From assembly GCA_016196035.1 (NCBI GenBank), contig JACPYM010000040.1, positions 38,045-102,044 of the forward strand: 64,000 bases of DNA. The letters run 5' to 3'. This document shows, one piece after another, positions 17,663 through 27,721 of the stretch (positions are counted from its first letter, which is position 1; every line of letters starts with the position of its first letter). Below the pieces are notes generated by a model. It had not been told where the DNA came from and ran no database searches. It saw only the letters and a list, made by a program, of their open reading frames with translations. The translations under genes were made by a program, and so were the position numbers. Origin of the DNA: Acidobacteriota bacterium (lineage in GTDB: Bacteria; Acidobacteriota; Blastocatellia; RBC074).

Positions 17663-18846
17663 ATGAAATTATCGAACAACAACCAAAGCTTGGGGAACGC
17701 ATCGTCCAGTTCACGGTTTGGGCGCGCGAGTTGGCGCATCTGGGTTTGGCTGCTGTTGGGCTGGTTCGTGCTTGGGGCGCTTTCTTCTTCGGGCGCCTTC
17801 ATCCAATTGCCTCGCACGAGAGGCCCGTTGCCGGCTGGAACGGCCAACCTGCCGGCGTGGCTGTTCCTTTCGCAATGGTCTGCCTGGGCCTTGTGGGTAG
17901 CGCTGGTACCAATTGTGCTGGGCCTGCGCCGCCGGTTCCCCTTGGAGCGAACTGCGTTGCGATGGGCGGTGCCTGTGCACGTATTCGCGGTAGCGGGGTT
18001 GTGTGCGATGCAAGTGGTGCTGGGATTTGTGATCGCGCAATTGATACTGCAAATGAACAGCGGCCTGCCGTTGCGGATGTTGGTTTTGCGGATGGCAGCT
18101 TCGTGGTTATCAACCATGCCTTCTAGCGCGCTGTTTTATGGGCTAGTGCTGGGCCTTGCCAGCGCGCTCGATTACTACCGGCAATTCCGCGAACGCGAGT
18201 TGCGCGCCTCGCAGCTTGAAACGCAACTGGCGCAGGCGCAGTTGCAGATGTTGAAGATGCAACTGCATCCGCATTTTCTCTTTAACACCTTGAACGGAAT
18301 CACAGGCTTGGTGCGCGACAACGATAATGCGGCGGCGGTGCAAATGCTGGTGGGGTTGAGCGACCTGTTGCGCCAGACGCTTGATAACGCGGGCAAGCAG
18401 GAAGTGCGTTTGCGCGAGGAACTGGAATGGCTAGAGCTGTATTTGAAACTGCAACAGATGCGTTTTTCGGATCGCTTGCAGGTGCGTGTTGAGGCCGCGC
18501 CGGAAACGCTGGAGGCGCTGGTGCCGAATCTGATCACGCAGCCGCTGGTTGAAAACGCCATTCGGCACGGGTTGGCACCGCGCGCCGCGCCCGGTTCGGT
18601 TTCGTTGACAGCGCAGCGAACCAACGGGCGGCTGGTATTGCGCGTGTGCGACGATGGCGTCGGCTTGCCCGAACAGTGGCGGCTGGCAACAGCACAAGGC
18701 TTGGGGCTGGCGAATACAGCAGCGCGACTGCGGCAAATGTACGGCACGGACTTCGAGTTCGACATACACAATCGCACGCAAGGCGGCGTCGAGGCGCGCG
18801 TGTCTATTCCGTGGCGGGCTGCCGCTGAATGCGCCGCGCAAACATC

Positions 18847-18850
<4 letters not shown>
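17663..18850 (+). CDS. Sensor histidine kinase, LytS/YehU (His_kinase) type
   Basis: A 395-residue membrane kinase. About four hydrophobic segments occupy residues 25-170 (WIWVWLLLGWFVLGAL-like, WLFLSQWSAWALWVALVPIV, VFAVAGLCAMQVVLGFVIA, SSALFYGLVLGLA). A coiled stretch leads to the phosphoacceptor motif LHPHFLFNTLN (His204), then the HATPase_c domain with the N-box QPLVENAIRHG and G-box CDDGVGLP, and GLGLANTAARLRQMYG. There is no recognised extracellular sensor domain. It overlaps the response-regulator gene by 4 bp (GTGA), so the two form a translationally coupled pair. Confidence 0.92.
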
Positions 18851-19644
<794 letters not shown>

Positions 19645-19670
19645 ACGTAGTTCTAACCACTTCAAAAACT

Positions 19671-19884
19671 TCTGGTCACATCGGATTTTGTGGTGACAGC
19701 CCCGGCGGGGCGAAATGTTTATAGTTGGAGTGCGAAAAGGCACGCGAGCCCCAGCGGGGCGGTATCTGCCGGCGCTCAGATGTCGCTCCTGACGGAGCTA
19801 AGCGCCTAGATTTGGCTGGTTGCTATAAACATTTCGCGCCGCTGGCGCTGGAAAACACCAAACCACAAAATCCGGTGGGACTAG
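19671..19884. repeat. Nested inverted-repeat element, 214 bp
   Basis: Outer arms (CGGATTTTGTGGT near 19682-19694; its complement ACCACAAAATCCG near 19862-19874) enclose inner arms 19697-19724 and 19823-19850 that share GCGAAATGTTTATAG and its complement. It fills most of the 271 bp between the response regulator and the esterase gene. A 64-codon frame through it has no support as a gene. Confidence 0.8.
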
Positions 19885-19915
19885 AAAAACTTCATCGGGA
19901 CAAGGAGAGCAAACA

Positions 19916-21415
19916 ATGAAGACTCAATCACATTGGGCGTTGGTTGTGGTGTGTCTGCTGGCAGCAAGCTATCAAGCACAGGAACCGCCAACGTTAATTG
20001 CCGCACCCGGACAGACAATCCGCGACTCGCGCGGCGCTGGGGCACAGGCGTTTCAAATCACTTCGGCGATTTTGAAAGAGACGCGGCCCATCTATATCGT
20101 GCTGCCGGTTTCATACACGCACAGCGCGCCCGACCGCCGCTATCCCGTGACGCTTGTGCTCGATGGCGAGGCGAACGTGCCGCCTGCCGCCGCCGTCAGC
20201 CACGAACTCAGCCGCAACGGCCAGATTCCCGAATCGGTGATCGTCGCCATCCCGAACCTTGACCCGCTGGACGGACGCTTGCGCGACCTGACGCCGCCCG
20301 GCCTTTCAGTCAGCGGCAGCAGCCGCAACGAAGGCGGCGACCGCTTTCTGGACTTCATCGAAAAAGAACTATTGCCCGCCGTTGAGCGCCAGTTTCGCGG
20401 CGGCGCACCGCGCACGTTCATCGGGCATTCTTCCGGCGGCATTCTCGTGACGTATGCGGCGGCCACGCGCTCCAGCTATCGTGCCGTGGTGGCCATTGAT
20501 ACGCCGACTCATCTCGACGACGACTGGCTGGTAAAGCAATTGATCGCGCGGGCCAAATCCGCCACCACACCGCTACGCTACGTTTCGCTCGAAGCGCGTT
20601 TCGGCTGGACAGACGAGACATGGAAGGCACTGGCCGCCGCCGCGCCCGTGTCGTGGCAGCTTCACCGCGAATCGCTCAAGCCGAAAGAGTCGCATGAGTC
20701 TATCGGCATGCTTGCGATGTATCTCGGCTTGCGCGAGGCGTTCAGCGATTACTCCATGCTAGCCGCGCCAATCTACCCCACGACGAGCATCCTGCCGTAT
20801 TACGCCAAAGTCGGCGCCGCGTTGGGCGCACCAGTGATTCCACCGCGCAAGCTGATTCAGAACGTCGTCGAAGACCTGCTGCTCGAAGGACGCGGCGCGG
20901 CGGCGCGCGCCGCCTACAACACACTTGCGGCAGGCTATGGCGCGCCAGCAGACAGTGCCGAATTGCTGGCGCAAATTGCCGCCGTCGAACGCCGCCCACC
21001 GCCGGCTGAAACGGTGGAAGGATTGCTGGCCACGCCGTTCCCCACACCGGAAGAAGCGCGCGATTACATCGGCGATTGGGTTGGCGACGAACAGCGCCAG
21101 CCGGGCGAATCGGCGGTTCCCCGCTTAACCTTGCACATCAAAGTCGTGGCTGGGCGTGTCGTTGCCGAAGTCGAAGACGCCAAGCTGCCCGCTGCTTATC
21201 GCATCCGGCGCGTCGAACATTTGCGCCTCACTCCGGCGGGGCTGAACTTCGGCTACATGAATGGCATGCGCCCGCGTGGCGTGATCCTTTACGAAGGCAC
21301 ACGCACAGGCGATACGCTCACCGGAAAGATGCGCTTTGGCGGCGTCGAGTTCAGGCTGCCCGACGGAACGAAACCGCTACTGCCGGCGTTCACTTTTAGA
21401 CGCGTGCGCAAATGA
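19916..21415 (+). CDS. Exported esterase (putative esterase/Fes family) with C-terminal extension
   Basis: A 499-residue secreted serine hydrolase with a signal peptide (MKTQSHWALVVVCLLAASYQ). The esterase domain covers about 40-310 with VTLVLDGEANV, SVIVAIPNLDP and the nucleophile Ser172 in FIGHSSGG. This family includes esterase D-like and enterochelin-esterase-like enzymes. After about residue 350 comes a separate beta-rich domain (AVPRLTLHIKVVAGRVVAEV, MNGMRPRGVILYEGTRTGD, GTKPLLPAFTFRRVRK) of unknown function. An AAGGAGAGCAAACA ribosome site precedes the ATG. The methyltransferase gene follows after 45 bp on the same strand. Substrate is unknown. Confidence 0.88.
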   Translation: MKTQSHWALVVVCLLAASYQAQEPPTLIAAPGQTIRDSRGAGAQAFQITSAILKETRPIYIVLPVSYTHSAPDRRYPVTLVLDGEANVPPAAAVSHELSRNGQIPESVIVAIPNLDPLDGRLRDLTPPGLSVSGSSRNEGGDRFLDFIEKELLPAVERQFRGGAPRTFIGHSSGGILVTYAAATRSSYRAVVAIDTPTHLDDDWLVKQLIARAKSATTPLRYVSLEARFGWTDETWKALAAAAPVSWQLHRESLKPKESHESIGMLAMYLGLREAFSDYSMLAAPIYPTTSILPYYAKVGAALGAPVIPPRKLIQNVVEDLLLEGRGAAARAAYNTLAAGYGAPADSAELLAQIAAVERRPPPAETVEGLLATPFPTPEEARDYIGDWVGDEQRQPGESAVPRLTLHIKVVAGRVVAEVEDAKLPAAYRIRRVEHLRLTPAGLNFGYMNGMRPRGVILYEGTRTGDTLTGKMRFGGVEFRLPDGTKPLLPAFTFRRVRK

Positions 21416-21460
21416 GCGCGCGGCAACCAACCACCAATGCAATTTACGAGGGATCACGAA

Positions 21461-22174
21461 ATGAAAGCTGACAAGGCATTTTTCGCTGTGTTTGTTTTGC
21501 TGACTGTCACTGCTTTGCAATGGACAGGCGCCACGTTCGGGCAACAACGTCGAAGCGCGGGACAGAACGAGCCTCAACCAAGCCCAACCGAACGCGACCG
21601 CCAGCGCGATGAATGGCAACGGCCTGCCGAAGTGCTGGATGCCTTGGGCGCCAAAGCCGGCCAGCGCGTCGCCGACCTCGGCTGCGGCTCCGGTTATTTC
21701 ACTTTTCACCTGGCCGCGCGCGTCGGCGTTGAAGGTAGGGTTTATGCGGTGGACATTGACGAAGCCGCGCTCAAGAAATTGCGGGCGCGGCAGGAACAGG
21801 AAAAGCTGCCGCAAATCGAACCGATTCAGGGTGAGAGCGCCGACCCGCATTTGCTGGATGGCTTGGACGCCGTGCTGATCGTGGACAGCTATCACGAATT
21901 CCGCGCATACGACCAAACGCTGCAAGCCGTGTTTCGCGCGTTGAAACCCGGCGGGCGCTTGGTGCTGATTGACGGCGCAGGCCCAGCGGGCAGACCCCGC
22001 ACCGAATATCACCGCTTGCACGTCATTCCGGCGGACTTGGTGCGCGAAGAAGTCACGCACGGCGGCTTCGTCTTCAAAGAAAGCCGCCCAGGGTTTTACG
22101 ACGCGGAGTATGGCAAGCAGATGTACTGCCTGATCTTCCAGAAACCCGCCGGGCGCGCCGCAGGCGACAGCTAG
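21461..22174 (+). CDS. Exported class I SAM-dependent methyltransferase
   Basis: A 237-residue Rossmann-fold methyltransferase. SAM-binding motif I is VADLGCGSGYFTF, motif II VYAVDIDEAALKKL; RALKPGGRLVLID is the usual motif near the third strand. Oddly, the N-terminus (MKADKAFFAVFVLLTVTALQ, then ATFGQQR) reads as a signal peptide, so the enzyme would be placed outside the cytoplasm, where SAM is scarce. The GAGG site supports the ATG at 21461. Exported versions of this fold are found repeatedly in Acidobacteria-type genomes, but I know of no established substrate. It converges with the CRTAC gene 38 bp further on. Confidence 0.85.
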   Translation: MKADKAFFAVFVLLTVTALQWTGATFGQQRRSAGQNEPQPSPTERDRQRDEWQRPAEVLDALGAKAGQRVADLGCGSGYFTFHLAARVGVEGRVYAVDIDEAALKKLRARQEQEKLPQIEPIQGESADPHLLDGLDAVLIVDSYHEFRAYDQTLQAVFRALKPGGRLVLIDGAGPAGRPRTEYHRLHVIPADLVREEVTHGGFVFKESRPGFYDAEYGKQMYCLIFQKPAGRAAGDS

Positions 22175-22212
22175 GGCTTTTGCGGAAGAGCGTGAGGTGG
22201 CGTTGCCAGTGG

Positions 22213-23898
22213 CTACTTCCCTTGTCCTTCTCTGGCCACAAAAACCTGCCGCGCCGCCACGTCTTTCCACACATCCACCTGTCCGCTCGGCCAATAGATC
22301 GTGACGCGGTCGGCCTTGGCCTTGTCGCCCAAGCCGAAATGCAGGCGCAAATCATCGTGCGAATAATAGCTGCTCTGGCTCAGCACGGTTTGCGTTTGGC
22401 TGCGTTCGCCCACAGTCACGACGACGCGCGCGCCCAGGCCGGTGCGATTGGATTTGACGCCGACGGTTTTGATTTTGAGCCAGTTGTTTTTGCCGTCGTA
22501 AGCGTTGCGTAACAGCGAAGGCGGCTCGTTCATATTCATCACCAGCCAATCCTGGTCGCCGTCGTTGTCAAAGTCGCCGAAGGCCGCGCCCCGGCTGCTG
22601 TGCGGCGCGAGCACGCCGGGGCCGCTCACTTGGCTGACATCGGCGAATTTGCCATTGCCCAGATTGCGGAAGACGACGCGCGGGCTGCGGTGCGGATACT
22701 CTTTGAAATGCTGCTCGACTTCGGGGTAAACGTTGCCGGTGACGAAGGCCACATCGGGCCAGCCGTCGTTATCGAGATCGGGCATCCCCGCGCCCCAGCA
22801 CACGTATTTCGTCGCCGCGCCAAAGCCCGCGAACATCGTCACATCTTCAAAAATCATTTTGCCAACATTGCGATAAAGGATCGGCGTGTCATCGGCGAAG
22901 TGCGTTTTGAAAATATCCAGATGGCCGTCGTTGTTATAATCGCCCAGCCCCAGGCCCATCCCGGCTTGCGGCTGGCCGTCTTCGTTATAAGCCGCGCCGC
23001 TTTCCAACGCGACGTCAGTAAAAGTGCCGTCGCCGTTGTTGCGATACAGAATGCTGGCCGTTGAATCGCAGGCGACGTACAAATCCAGCCAGCCGTCTTC
23101 GTTGAAATCGGCGGCCACGGCGGTCATCGGGTAACGCTCGAAGACTTTGCTGATGCCGGATTTTTCCGAGACATCGCTGAACGTGCCGTCGCCGTTGTTG
23201 TGATAGAGCCAGTTGCGCGCGTAGGGCAACCCCTTCGGCCCGCAATTCACCGGGATGCCCTTCCACGCGCAATTGGCCGAGACGCCCGGCACCGGCGCGG
23301 TTTTCAAATCGAAGCTGAGATAGTTCGAGACGAACAGATCGAGCTTGCCGTCGCGGTCATAATCAATAAACGTGCAGCCTGAACCCCAGCGTGTGCCGGC
23401 AAAATCCAGTTTGGCTTTGGTTGTGACATCCGTGAACGTGCCGTTGCCGTTATTTTTATAAAGCACGTTCGCGCCCCAATACGTGATGAACAAATCGTCG
23501 TTGCCGTCGTTGTCGTAATCGCCGATGCACAGGCCCGAAGCCCAGCCGGTGCGCGTCAGTCCGGCTTTGGCGGTCACGTCGGTAAACGTGCCGTTGCGAT
23601 TGTTGCGATAGAGGCGATTCGTCGCTTGTTCATTGCCTTCCAACCGCGTGCCGCTCAACACCAGCACGTCCAGCCAGCCGTCTTTATCGTAATCGTAAAA
23701 AGCGACGCCACAGCCATTGGTTTCGATGATGTAGCGTTTGGCGAGCGGCGCACCGTAAAGACTGGGAGAGGTCAGGCCCGCTTGCGCGGCGATGTCGGTG
23801 AATTGCGGCGGGCGGCCCTGGGGCGTTGATGGTTGCGGATTGGCGGCAACACTGAGCAGCCCAACGATCAAGCAAAGAAATACGAATGAAAAGAGCAC
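22213..23898 (-). CDS. CRTAC (FG-GAP + ASPIC/UnbV) exported protein
   Basis: A 561-residue secreted beta-propeller protein. Repeated VCBS/FG-GAP motifs bind calcium (YDYDKDGWLDVLVL, IGDYDNDGNDDLFITYWG, FIDYDRDGKLDLFVSNY, ADFNEDGWLDLYVACD, FGDFDNDGDQDWLVMNM), and the C-terminal ASPIC/UnbV domain has NRTGLGARVVV, SQSSYYSHDDLRLHFGLG and VTIYWPSGQVD. Function is not established. The GTG at 23898 gives a good signal peptide (VLFSFVFLCLIVGLLSVAA) and lies just after a repeat; a longer ATG frame from 24117 would include the whole repeat. It is the last gene of a minus-strand run with the MFS transporter and amylase. A paralog is at 34499. Confidence 0.88.
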   Translation of the reverse strand: MLFSFVFLCLIVGLLSVAANPQPSTPQGRPPQFTDIAAQAGLTSPSLYGAPLAKRYIIETNGCGVAFYDYDKDGWLDVLVLSGTRLEGNEQATNRLYRNNRNGTFTDVTAKAGLTRTGWASGLCIGDYDNDGNDDLFITYWGANVLYKNNGNGTFTDVTTKAKLDFAGTRWGSGCTFIDYDRDGKLDLFVSNYLSFDLKTAPVPGVSANCAWKGIPVNCGPKGLPYARNWLYHNNGDGTFSDVSEKSGISKVFERYPMTAVAADFNEDGWLDLYVACDSTASILYRNNGDGTFTDVALESGAAYNEDGQPQAGMGLGLGDYNNDGHLDIFKTHFADDTPILYRNVGKMIFEDVTMFAGFGAATKYVCWGAGMPDLDNDGWPDVAFVTGNVYPEVEQHFKEYPHRSPRVVFRNLGNGKFADVSQVSGPGVLAPHSSRGAAFGDFDNDGDQDWLVMNMNEPPSLLRNAYDGKNNWLKIKTVGVKSNRTGLGARVVVTVGERSQTQTVLSQSSYYSHDDLRLHFGLGDKAKADRVTIYWPSGQVDVWKDVAARQVFVAREGQGK

Positions 23899-23908
23899 GA
23901 CGCCTTCC

Positions 23909-24045
23909 CTGGGAGCGCGGGCGTCTCGCCTGCAAAAAGAAAAGCCGCGCAGCTTCCTTAGCTCCGTCCCCGATTTTCGTAAAGCGAGGGAAACGGAACG
24001 CCGCGCGGCTTCTTTGATAGCAAGCAAGGATGCTTGCGCTCCCAG
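23909..24045. repeat. Inverted-repeat element, family D copy 1
   Basis: Arms at 23909-23933 and 24020-24045 share CTGGGAGCGC/GCGCTCCCAG with an inner self-complementary core (right arm GCAAGCAAGGATGCTTGC). A second pair of arms lies inside (AAGCCGCGCAGCTTCC against GGAACGCCGCGCGGCTT). The 137-bp unit ends 10 bp upstream of the GTG start of the CRTAC gene. The same unit occurs at 34541-34682 at the 5' end of the other CRTAC gene. Confidence 0.88.
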
Positions 24046-24131
24046 AGCGGCGCTCAGATTCTGACGGGTTCTAAGCTGGTTGCTAAATGACAAAATGCTT
24101 CTTGGTTGAATTCGCATTGCACTTTCACCGC

Positions 24132-25457
24132 TTATGCCGTGGCTTCTTTCAGCGTGACCACTTCAGCGTAATGTTCACGCACGCGGCTGACCAACAGCGC
24201 CGCCACCAACATACTCGCGCCGCCCAGCATCACCACATAGAGCGGATTGTTCTGAAAGACGTGTTTGACCAGCGGCTGGAATGTCAGCGAGGCCACGATT
24301 TCAGGAATGACAATCGAGAAATTGAAGATGCCCATATAAACGCCCATCCGCTCTGGCGGTAGCGCGCCCGACAAAATAGCGTAGGGCATAGACAGGATCG
24401 AAGCCCACGCGATGCCTACGCCCACCATCGTCAGCAAGAGCACGTATTGATTTTGGATGAAATAGGTTGAGAGCAACCCGACCGCGCCGCACACCAGCGC
24501 GAAAGCGTGCACTGTCTTGCGACTGGTCAGAGCCGCAAATTTCGGCAGCGCAAAAGCCACGATAAAGCACACAACCGAATAGACAGCGAAACAAATGCCC
24601 GTCCATTCGCCGCCTTGCCGGAACAACTCGGATTGCGCATTCGGCGCATTGAAAACGTGGTACGAAGTCATCAACCCGAAAAACATCCACATACAAAACA
24701 GACCGAGCCAGGTGAAGATTTGGACGGCGGCCAGTTGCTTCATCGTCGCGGGCATGGCTTTGACGGCCTCGGCGATTTCGGCCAGAAAGTGGCCCAGACC
24801 GCGCTGCTCGGCTTTGCGCCGGTTGAATTCCTTCAAGTCTTCGGGCGGGTATTCTTGCGTGGTCAACACGGTGTACAGCACGCAGAGCAGAAAGGCCAAC
24901 GCGCCGAGTTGAAAGGCGTATTTGACCGTCAACGAGACGCCGCTGGCCGTGGTGCCGGTGACGCCAAGGCGGGCAAACAAGTATGGCAACACATTGGCGA
25001 CGGTTTGGCCTATGCCGATGAAAAACGATTGCATCACAAAGCCGGTCGTGCGCTGCTCTTCGGGCAACTTGTCCGCGACAAAGGCGCGGAACGGCTCCAT
25101 CGAAACGTTGATGCTGGCATCGAGCACCCACAACAAGCCGGCGGCCATCCACAACGCGCCTGAATTGGGCATCAGAAACAACGCCATTGAACTCAGAAGC
25201 GCGCCGACCAGAAAGTAAGGCCGCCGCCGTCCCAAACGGTTCCAGGTGCGGTCGCTCAACGAACCGATGATCGGTTGCACGAGCAAGCCGGTCATCGGCC
25301 CCGCCAGCCAGAGCAGCGGAATTTTGTCAGGCTCGGCGCCAAGCTGGGAATAAATACCGCTCATATTCGCCAGTTGCAGCCCCCAGCCGAACTGTATGCC
25401 CATGAAGCCAAAGCTCATGTTCCAAATCTGCCAAAAGCTTAGTCGCGGTTTATGCAT
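24132..25457 (-). CDS. MFS transporter, SLC45-like sugar permease
   Basis: A 441-residue, 12-helix transporter of the major facilitator superfamily. The start [18 protein letters not shown] matches bacterial maltose/sucrose SLC45-type permeases; the loop motif [19 protein letters not shown] is the MFS signature between TM2 and TM3, and [19 protein letters not shown] occurs in the second half. An upstream ATG at 25535 would add 26 unsupported residues. It lies downstream of the exported GH13 enzyme, so uptake of maltose or short maltodextrins is the likely role (inference). The heptamer repeat at 25570-25675 separates the two. Confidence 0.88.
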   Translation of the reverse strand: MHKPRLSFWQIWNMSFGFMGIQFGWGLQLANMSGIYSQLGAEPDKIPLLWLAGPMTGLLVQPIIGSLSDRTWNRLGRRRPYFLVGALLSSMALFLMPNSGALWMAAGLLWVLDASINVSMEPFRAFVADKLPEEQRTTGFVMQSFFIGIGQTVANVLPYLFARLGVTGTTASGVSLTVKYAFQLGALAFLLCVLYTVLTTQEYPPEDLKEFNRRKAEQRGLGHFLAEIAEAVKAMPATMKQLAAVQIFTWLGLFCMWMFFGLMTSYHVFNAPNAQSELFRQGGEWTGICFAVYSVVCFIVAFALPKFAALTSRKTVHAFALVCGAVGLLSTYFIQNQYVLLLTMVGVGIAWASILSMPYAILSGALPPERMGVYMGIFNFSIVIPEIVASLTFQPLVKHVFQNNPLYVVMLGGASMLVAALLVSRVREHYAEVVTLKEATA

Positions 25458-25569
25458 AAAGGGTGTCCTGTTCTTGGCGGAACGGTGTGCTACAACGGGT
25501 GTTCGTGCGCTGCTATTCAGATTCAGTGAGGCCAAAGTTCATTGCCTGACGGGGTGGCGCGCTTGCAAC

Positions 25570-25675
25570 CTGGCTCCTGATCCCGGGTTCCTGACTCCTG
25601 GCTCCTTGAAAAATCATCCATCATTTCAGGCTATCAGGAATCGGGAATCGGGAATCGGGAATCAGGAGCCAGCCT
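25570..25675. repeat. Degenerate heptamer tandem repeats in inverted orientation
   Basis: CTGGCTC, CTGATCC, CGGGTTC, CTGACTC, CTGGCTC run with period 7 from 25570 to 25604. The complementary array TCAGGAA, TCGGGAA (three times), TCAGGAG runs from about 25634 to 25668. It sits between the GH13 gene and the MFS gene. Confidence 0.85.
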
Positions 25676-25709
25676 GATTCCCACAGCTCAAGGTTTCACT
25701 CCACTTTGC

Positions 25710-27644
25710 TTATGGAGCGGGGGCGAGAATCACCGCCGCGCGCCGATCCAACGTAAATTTGATTTTGCCATTTTCGAGTTTGACTGCGGCACCAGCGCCT
25801 AACCGATTCCTGAGCACCGTGCCATCGGCCAGCTTCAACTGACGCGGGATGACGGCCTCGATTGTTTGCGGTTCGCTGTGGTTATTGAACGCAACGAGCA
25901 CTGTTTTATGGGCAGTGTAACGAGCAAAGAGATAGGTCTGATCGTTGACCGCCAGATGCGCCATGCGCCCGCGCCGCAGCGGTTCGAGTTCCGCCCGCAG
26001 GCGCAAGGCTTTCTGAACGTGCGCAAACACGTCGCGCTCTTCTTCCGTGCGGCCCTCGTCGGTGAAAGCATTGCGCGCATCGTCCGGCCAACCACCGGGA
26101 AAATCGCGCCGGTTGTCGGGATCAGCGCCGCCGCGCAACGCGATCTCATCGCCGTAATACAACTGCGGCGTGCCGCGCACCGTGAGAATAAACGTGAAGG
26201 CCAGTTTCAAGCCCTCCACCGTTGCGCCGCGTTCGTTCAGAAAGCGTGGCACATCGTGCGAACCGAGCAAGGTGACCAACTTTTCGGGCGCGGGGTACAG
26301 GTAGTCTTGATTGAGAATCTCGGTCAGTTGGCGCATGGATTGGCCTTCGGCAAAGACGCGGCGCAGCGGGTAAAACAGCGGGTAATCGAACTCGGTATCA
26401 ATCTTTGAATCAACCCCGTCTAAACGCGGCGCACCGCCTTGAAAGAACGCCACCTGCGCGGGCAAGCCATCCAGCGTTTCGCCGACGACGTTGACGCGCG
26501 GGTATTCGCGTTTGATGGCCATCATCCAGTCGCGCCAAAACTTGCGCGGTACGTAAGGCAGCGTGTCTTGCCGAATCGCATCGAGGCCCGTCATCCCGAG
26601 CCACCAGAGCGTGTTTTGCGTTAGATAGCGCGCCGTTTCGGGATCGTTCTGGTTCAGGTCAGGCAACAAGTTGATGAACCAGCCGTCCAGCACGGGCCGC
26701 AACAATTCGGGCGTGGCGTGCGGATCCATCAGCCAATGCGTTTGCCAGTTTTCGTCAAGATGCGCAGCCGCTGTGCCGTTGAACCAGGTGGGTGTGGGCG
26801 CATCTTTGACCCAGGGATGATAAGGACCAGCGTGATTGGCGACTTGGTCTTGAATCACCTTGAGGCCAAGCCGGTGCGCGGCAGCGACCAGTTCGCGGAA
26901 CTTGCGCAGGTCGCCGAAGTGCTCTTCGACAGCGTAAAAATCCACCGCGCCATAGCCGTGATAGCCGGTCGTCGGCTCGTTGTCGTAAACCTCTTTTTGA
27001 TCGAGCTGATTGTTGTTGTCGTAGATCGGATTGAGCCAGAGGGCCGTCACGCCGAGTTCTTTCAAATACGGCAAGCGATTGATGACGCCTTGCAAATCGC
27101 CGCCGTGATAGCGGCGCCCTTTGCTGCGATCAAACAAACCGCGCGACACCGCCGGGTCGTCGTTGGCCGTATCGCCATTGCAAAAGCGGTCGGGCATCAA
27201 CAGGTAAATCACATCGTCGGACGTGAAGCCTTGAAAATTGCCGGCGCGCGGCAAAGCGGGGGTGATTTCAAATGGCACTTGGGTCGTGCCCGCCGCCGTC
27301 GTAAGGCGCAGCGGATAGCTGCCAGGCGCGGCGCGGCGTTCGATCTGCACAGCTACGAACAGGTACGTGCCTGCGTCATTGATGCGGATGGCGCGGGGCG
27401 TCACGCCCGCGCGCGTCGCGGTCACACGCGCGCCTTGCAAATTGCGCCCGCGCAACAGCACACGCACCGGATTGAGCGAATGTCCAGCCCACCAGTTAGG
27501 TGGTTCGACTTTGCTGACTTCGGGCGCGGCCAGCGTGGCGCGCGCGCGGACAGCCAGCCATTGCACGGCGCACGGCAGGACGAACAGCCAAAGCAACAAC
27601 CAGCCCAAACGAGCGCGGGCAAAATTCGGCAACCAAGTTGTCAT
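25710..27644 (-). CDS. GH13 alpha-amylase family enzyme (cyclomaltodextrinase/SusA-like), exported
   Basis: A 644-residue enzyme that hydrolyses alpha-1,4-glucans or cyclodextrins. After a membrane-targeting N-terminus (LGWLLLWLFVLPCAVQW) there is an Ig-like N-terminal domain (EVSKVEPPNWWAGHSLNPV) as in cyclomaltodextrinases, then the catalytic barrel: DVIYLLMPDRF, GGDLQGVINRLPYLKELGV, QDQVANHAGP, the nucleophile Asp in GLDAIRQDTLPYV, the acid/base Glu in NVVGETLDG, and the third Asp in LLGSHDVPRF. A C-terminal beta domain ends RRAAVILAPAP. The ATG at 27644 is preferred over 27695. With the MFS permease and the divergent TonB receptor it makes a Sus-like glucan-use locus. Confidence 0.93.
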   Translation of the reverse strand: MTTWLPNFARARLGWLLLWLFVLPCAVQWLAVRARATLAAPEVSKVEPPNWWAGHSLNPVRVLLRGRNLQGARVTATRAGVTPRAIRINDAGTYLFVAVQIERRAAPGSYPLRLTTAAGTTQVPFEITPALPRAGNFQGFTSDDVIYLLMPDRFCNGDTANDDPAVSRGLFDRSKGRRYHGGDLQGVINRLPYLKELGVTALWLNPIYDNNNQLDQKEVYDNEPTTGYHGYGAVDFYAVEEHFGDLRKFRELVAAAHRLGLKVIQDQVANHAGPYHPWVKDAPTPTWFNGTAAAHLDENWQTHWLMDPHATPELLRPVLDGWFINLLPDLNQNDPETARYLTQNTLWWLGMTGLDAIRQDTLPYVPRKFWRDWMMAIKREYPRVNVVGETLDGLPAQVAFFQGGAPRLDGVDSKIDTEFDYPLFYPLRRVFAEGQSMRQLTEILNQDYLYPAPEKLVTLLGSHDVPRFLNERGATVEGLKLAFTFILTVRGTPQLYYGDEIALRGGADPDNRRDFPGGWPDDARNAFTDEGRTEEERDVFAHVQKALRLRAELEPLRRGRMAHLAVNDQTYLFARYTAHKTVLVAFNNHSEPQTIEAVIPRQLKLADGTVLRNRLGAGAAVKLENGKIKFTLDRRAAVILAPAP

Positions 27645-27721
27645 AGGAGTAATCCGTGGTGAGCGGGGAGATTGACGCGCGGCATCATAGCCCAAGGCGG
27701 CGGCCCTGGCGAGGTGGCGGC

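Noticed and set aside
19725..19919. 64-codon frame before the esterase
   Set aside because: It lies within the nested inverted repeat; the product is repeat-derived.
24132..25457. Glycoside-pentoside-hexuronide (GPH) symporter
   Set aside because: The fold is similar, but the [15 protein letters not shown] loop and N-terminal [16 protein letters not shown] fit SLC45-type MFS sugar permeases better.
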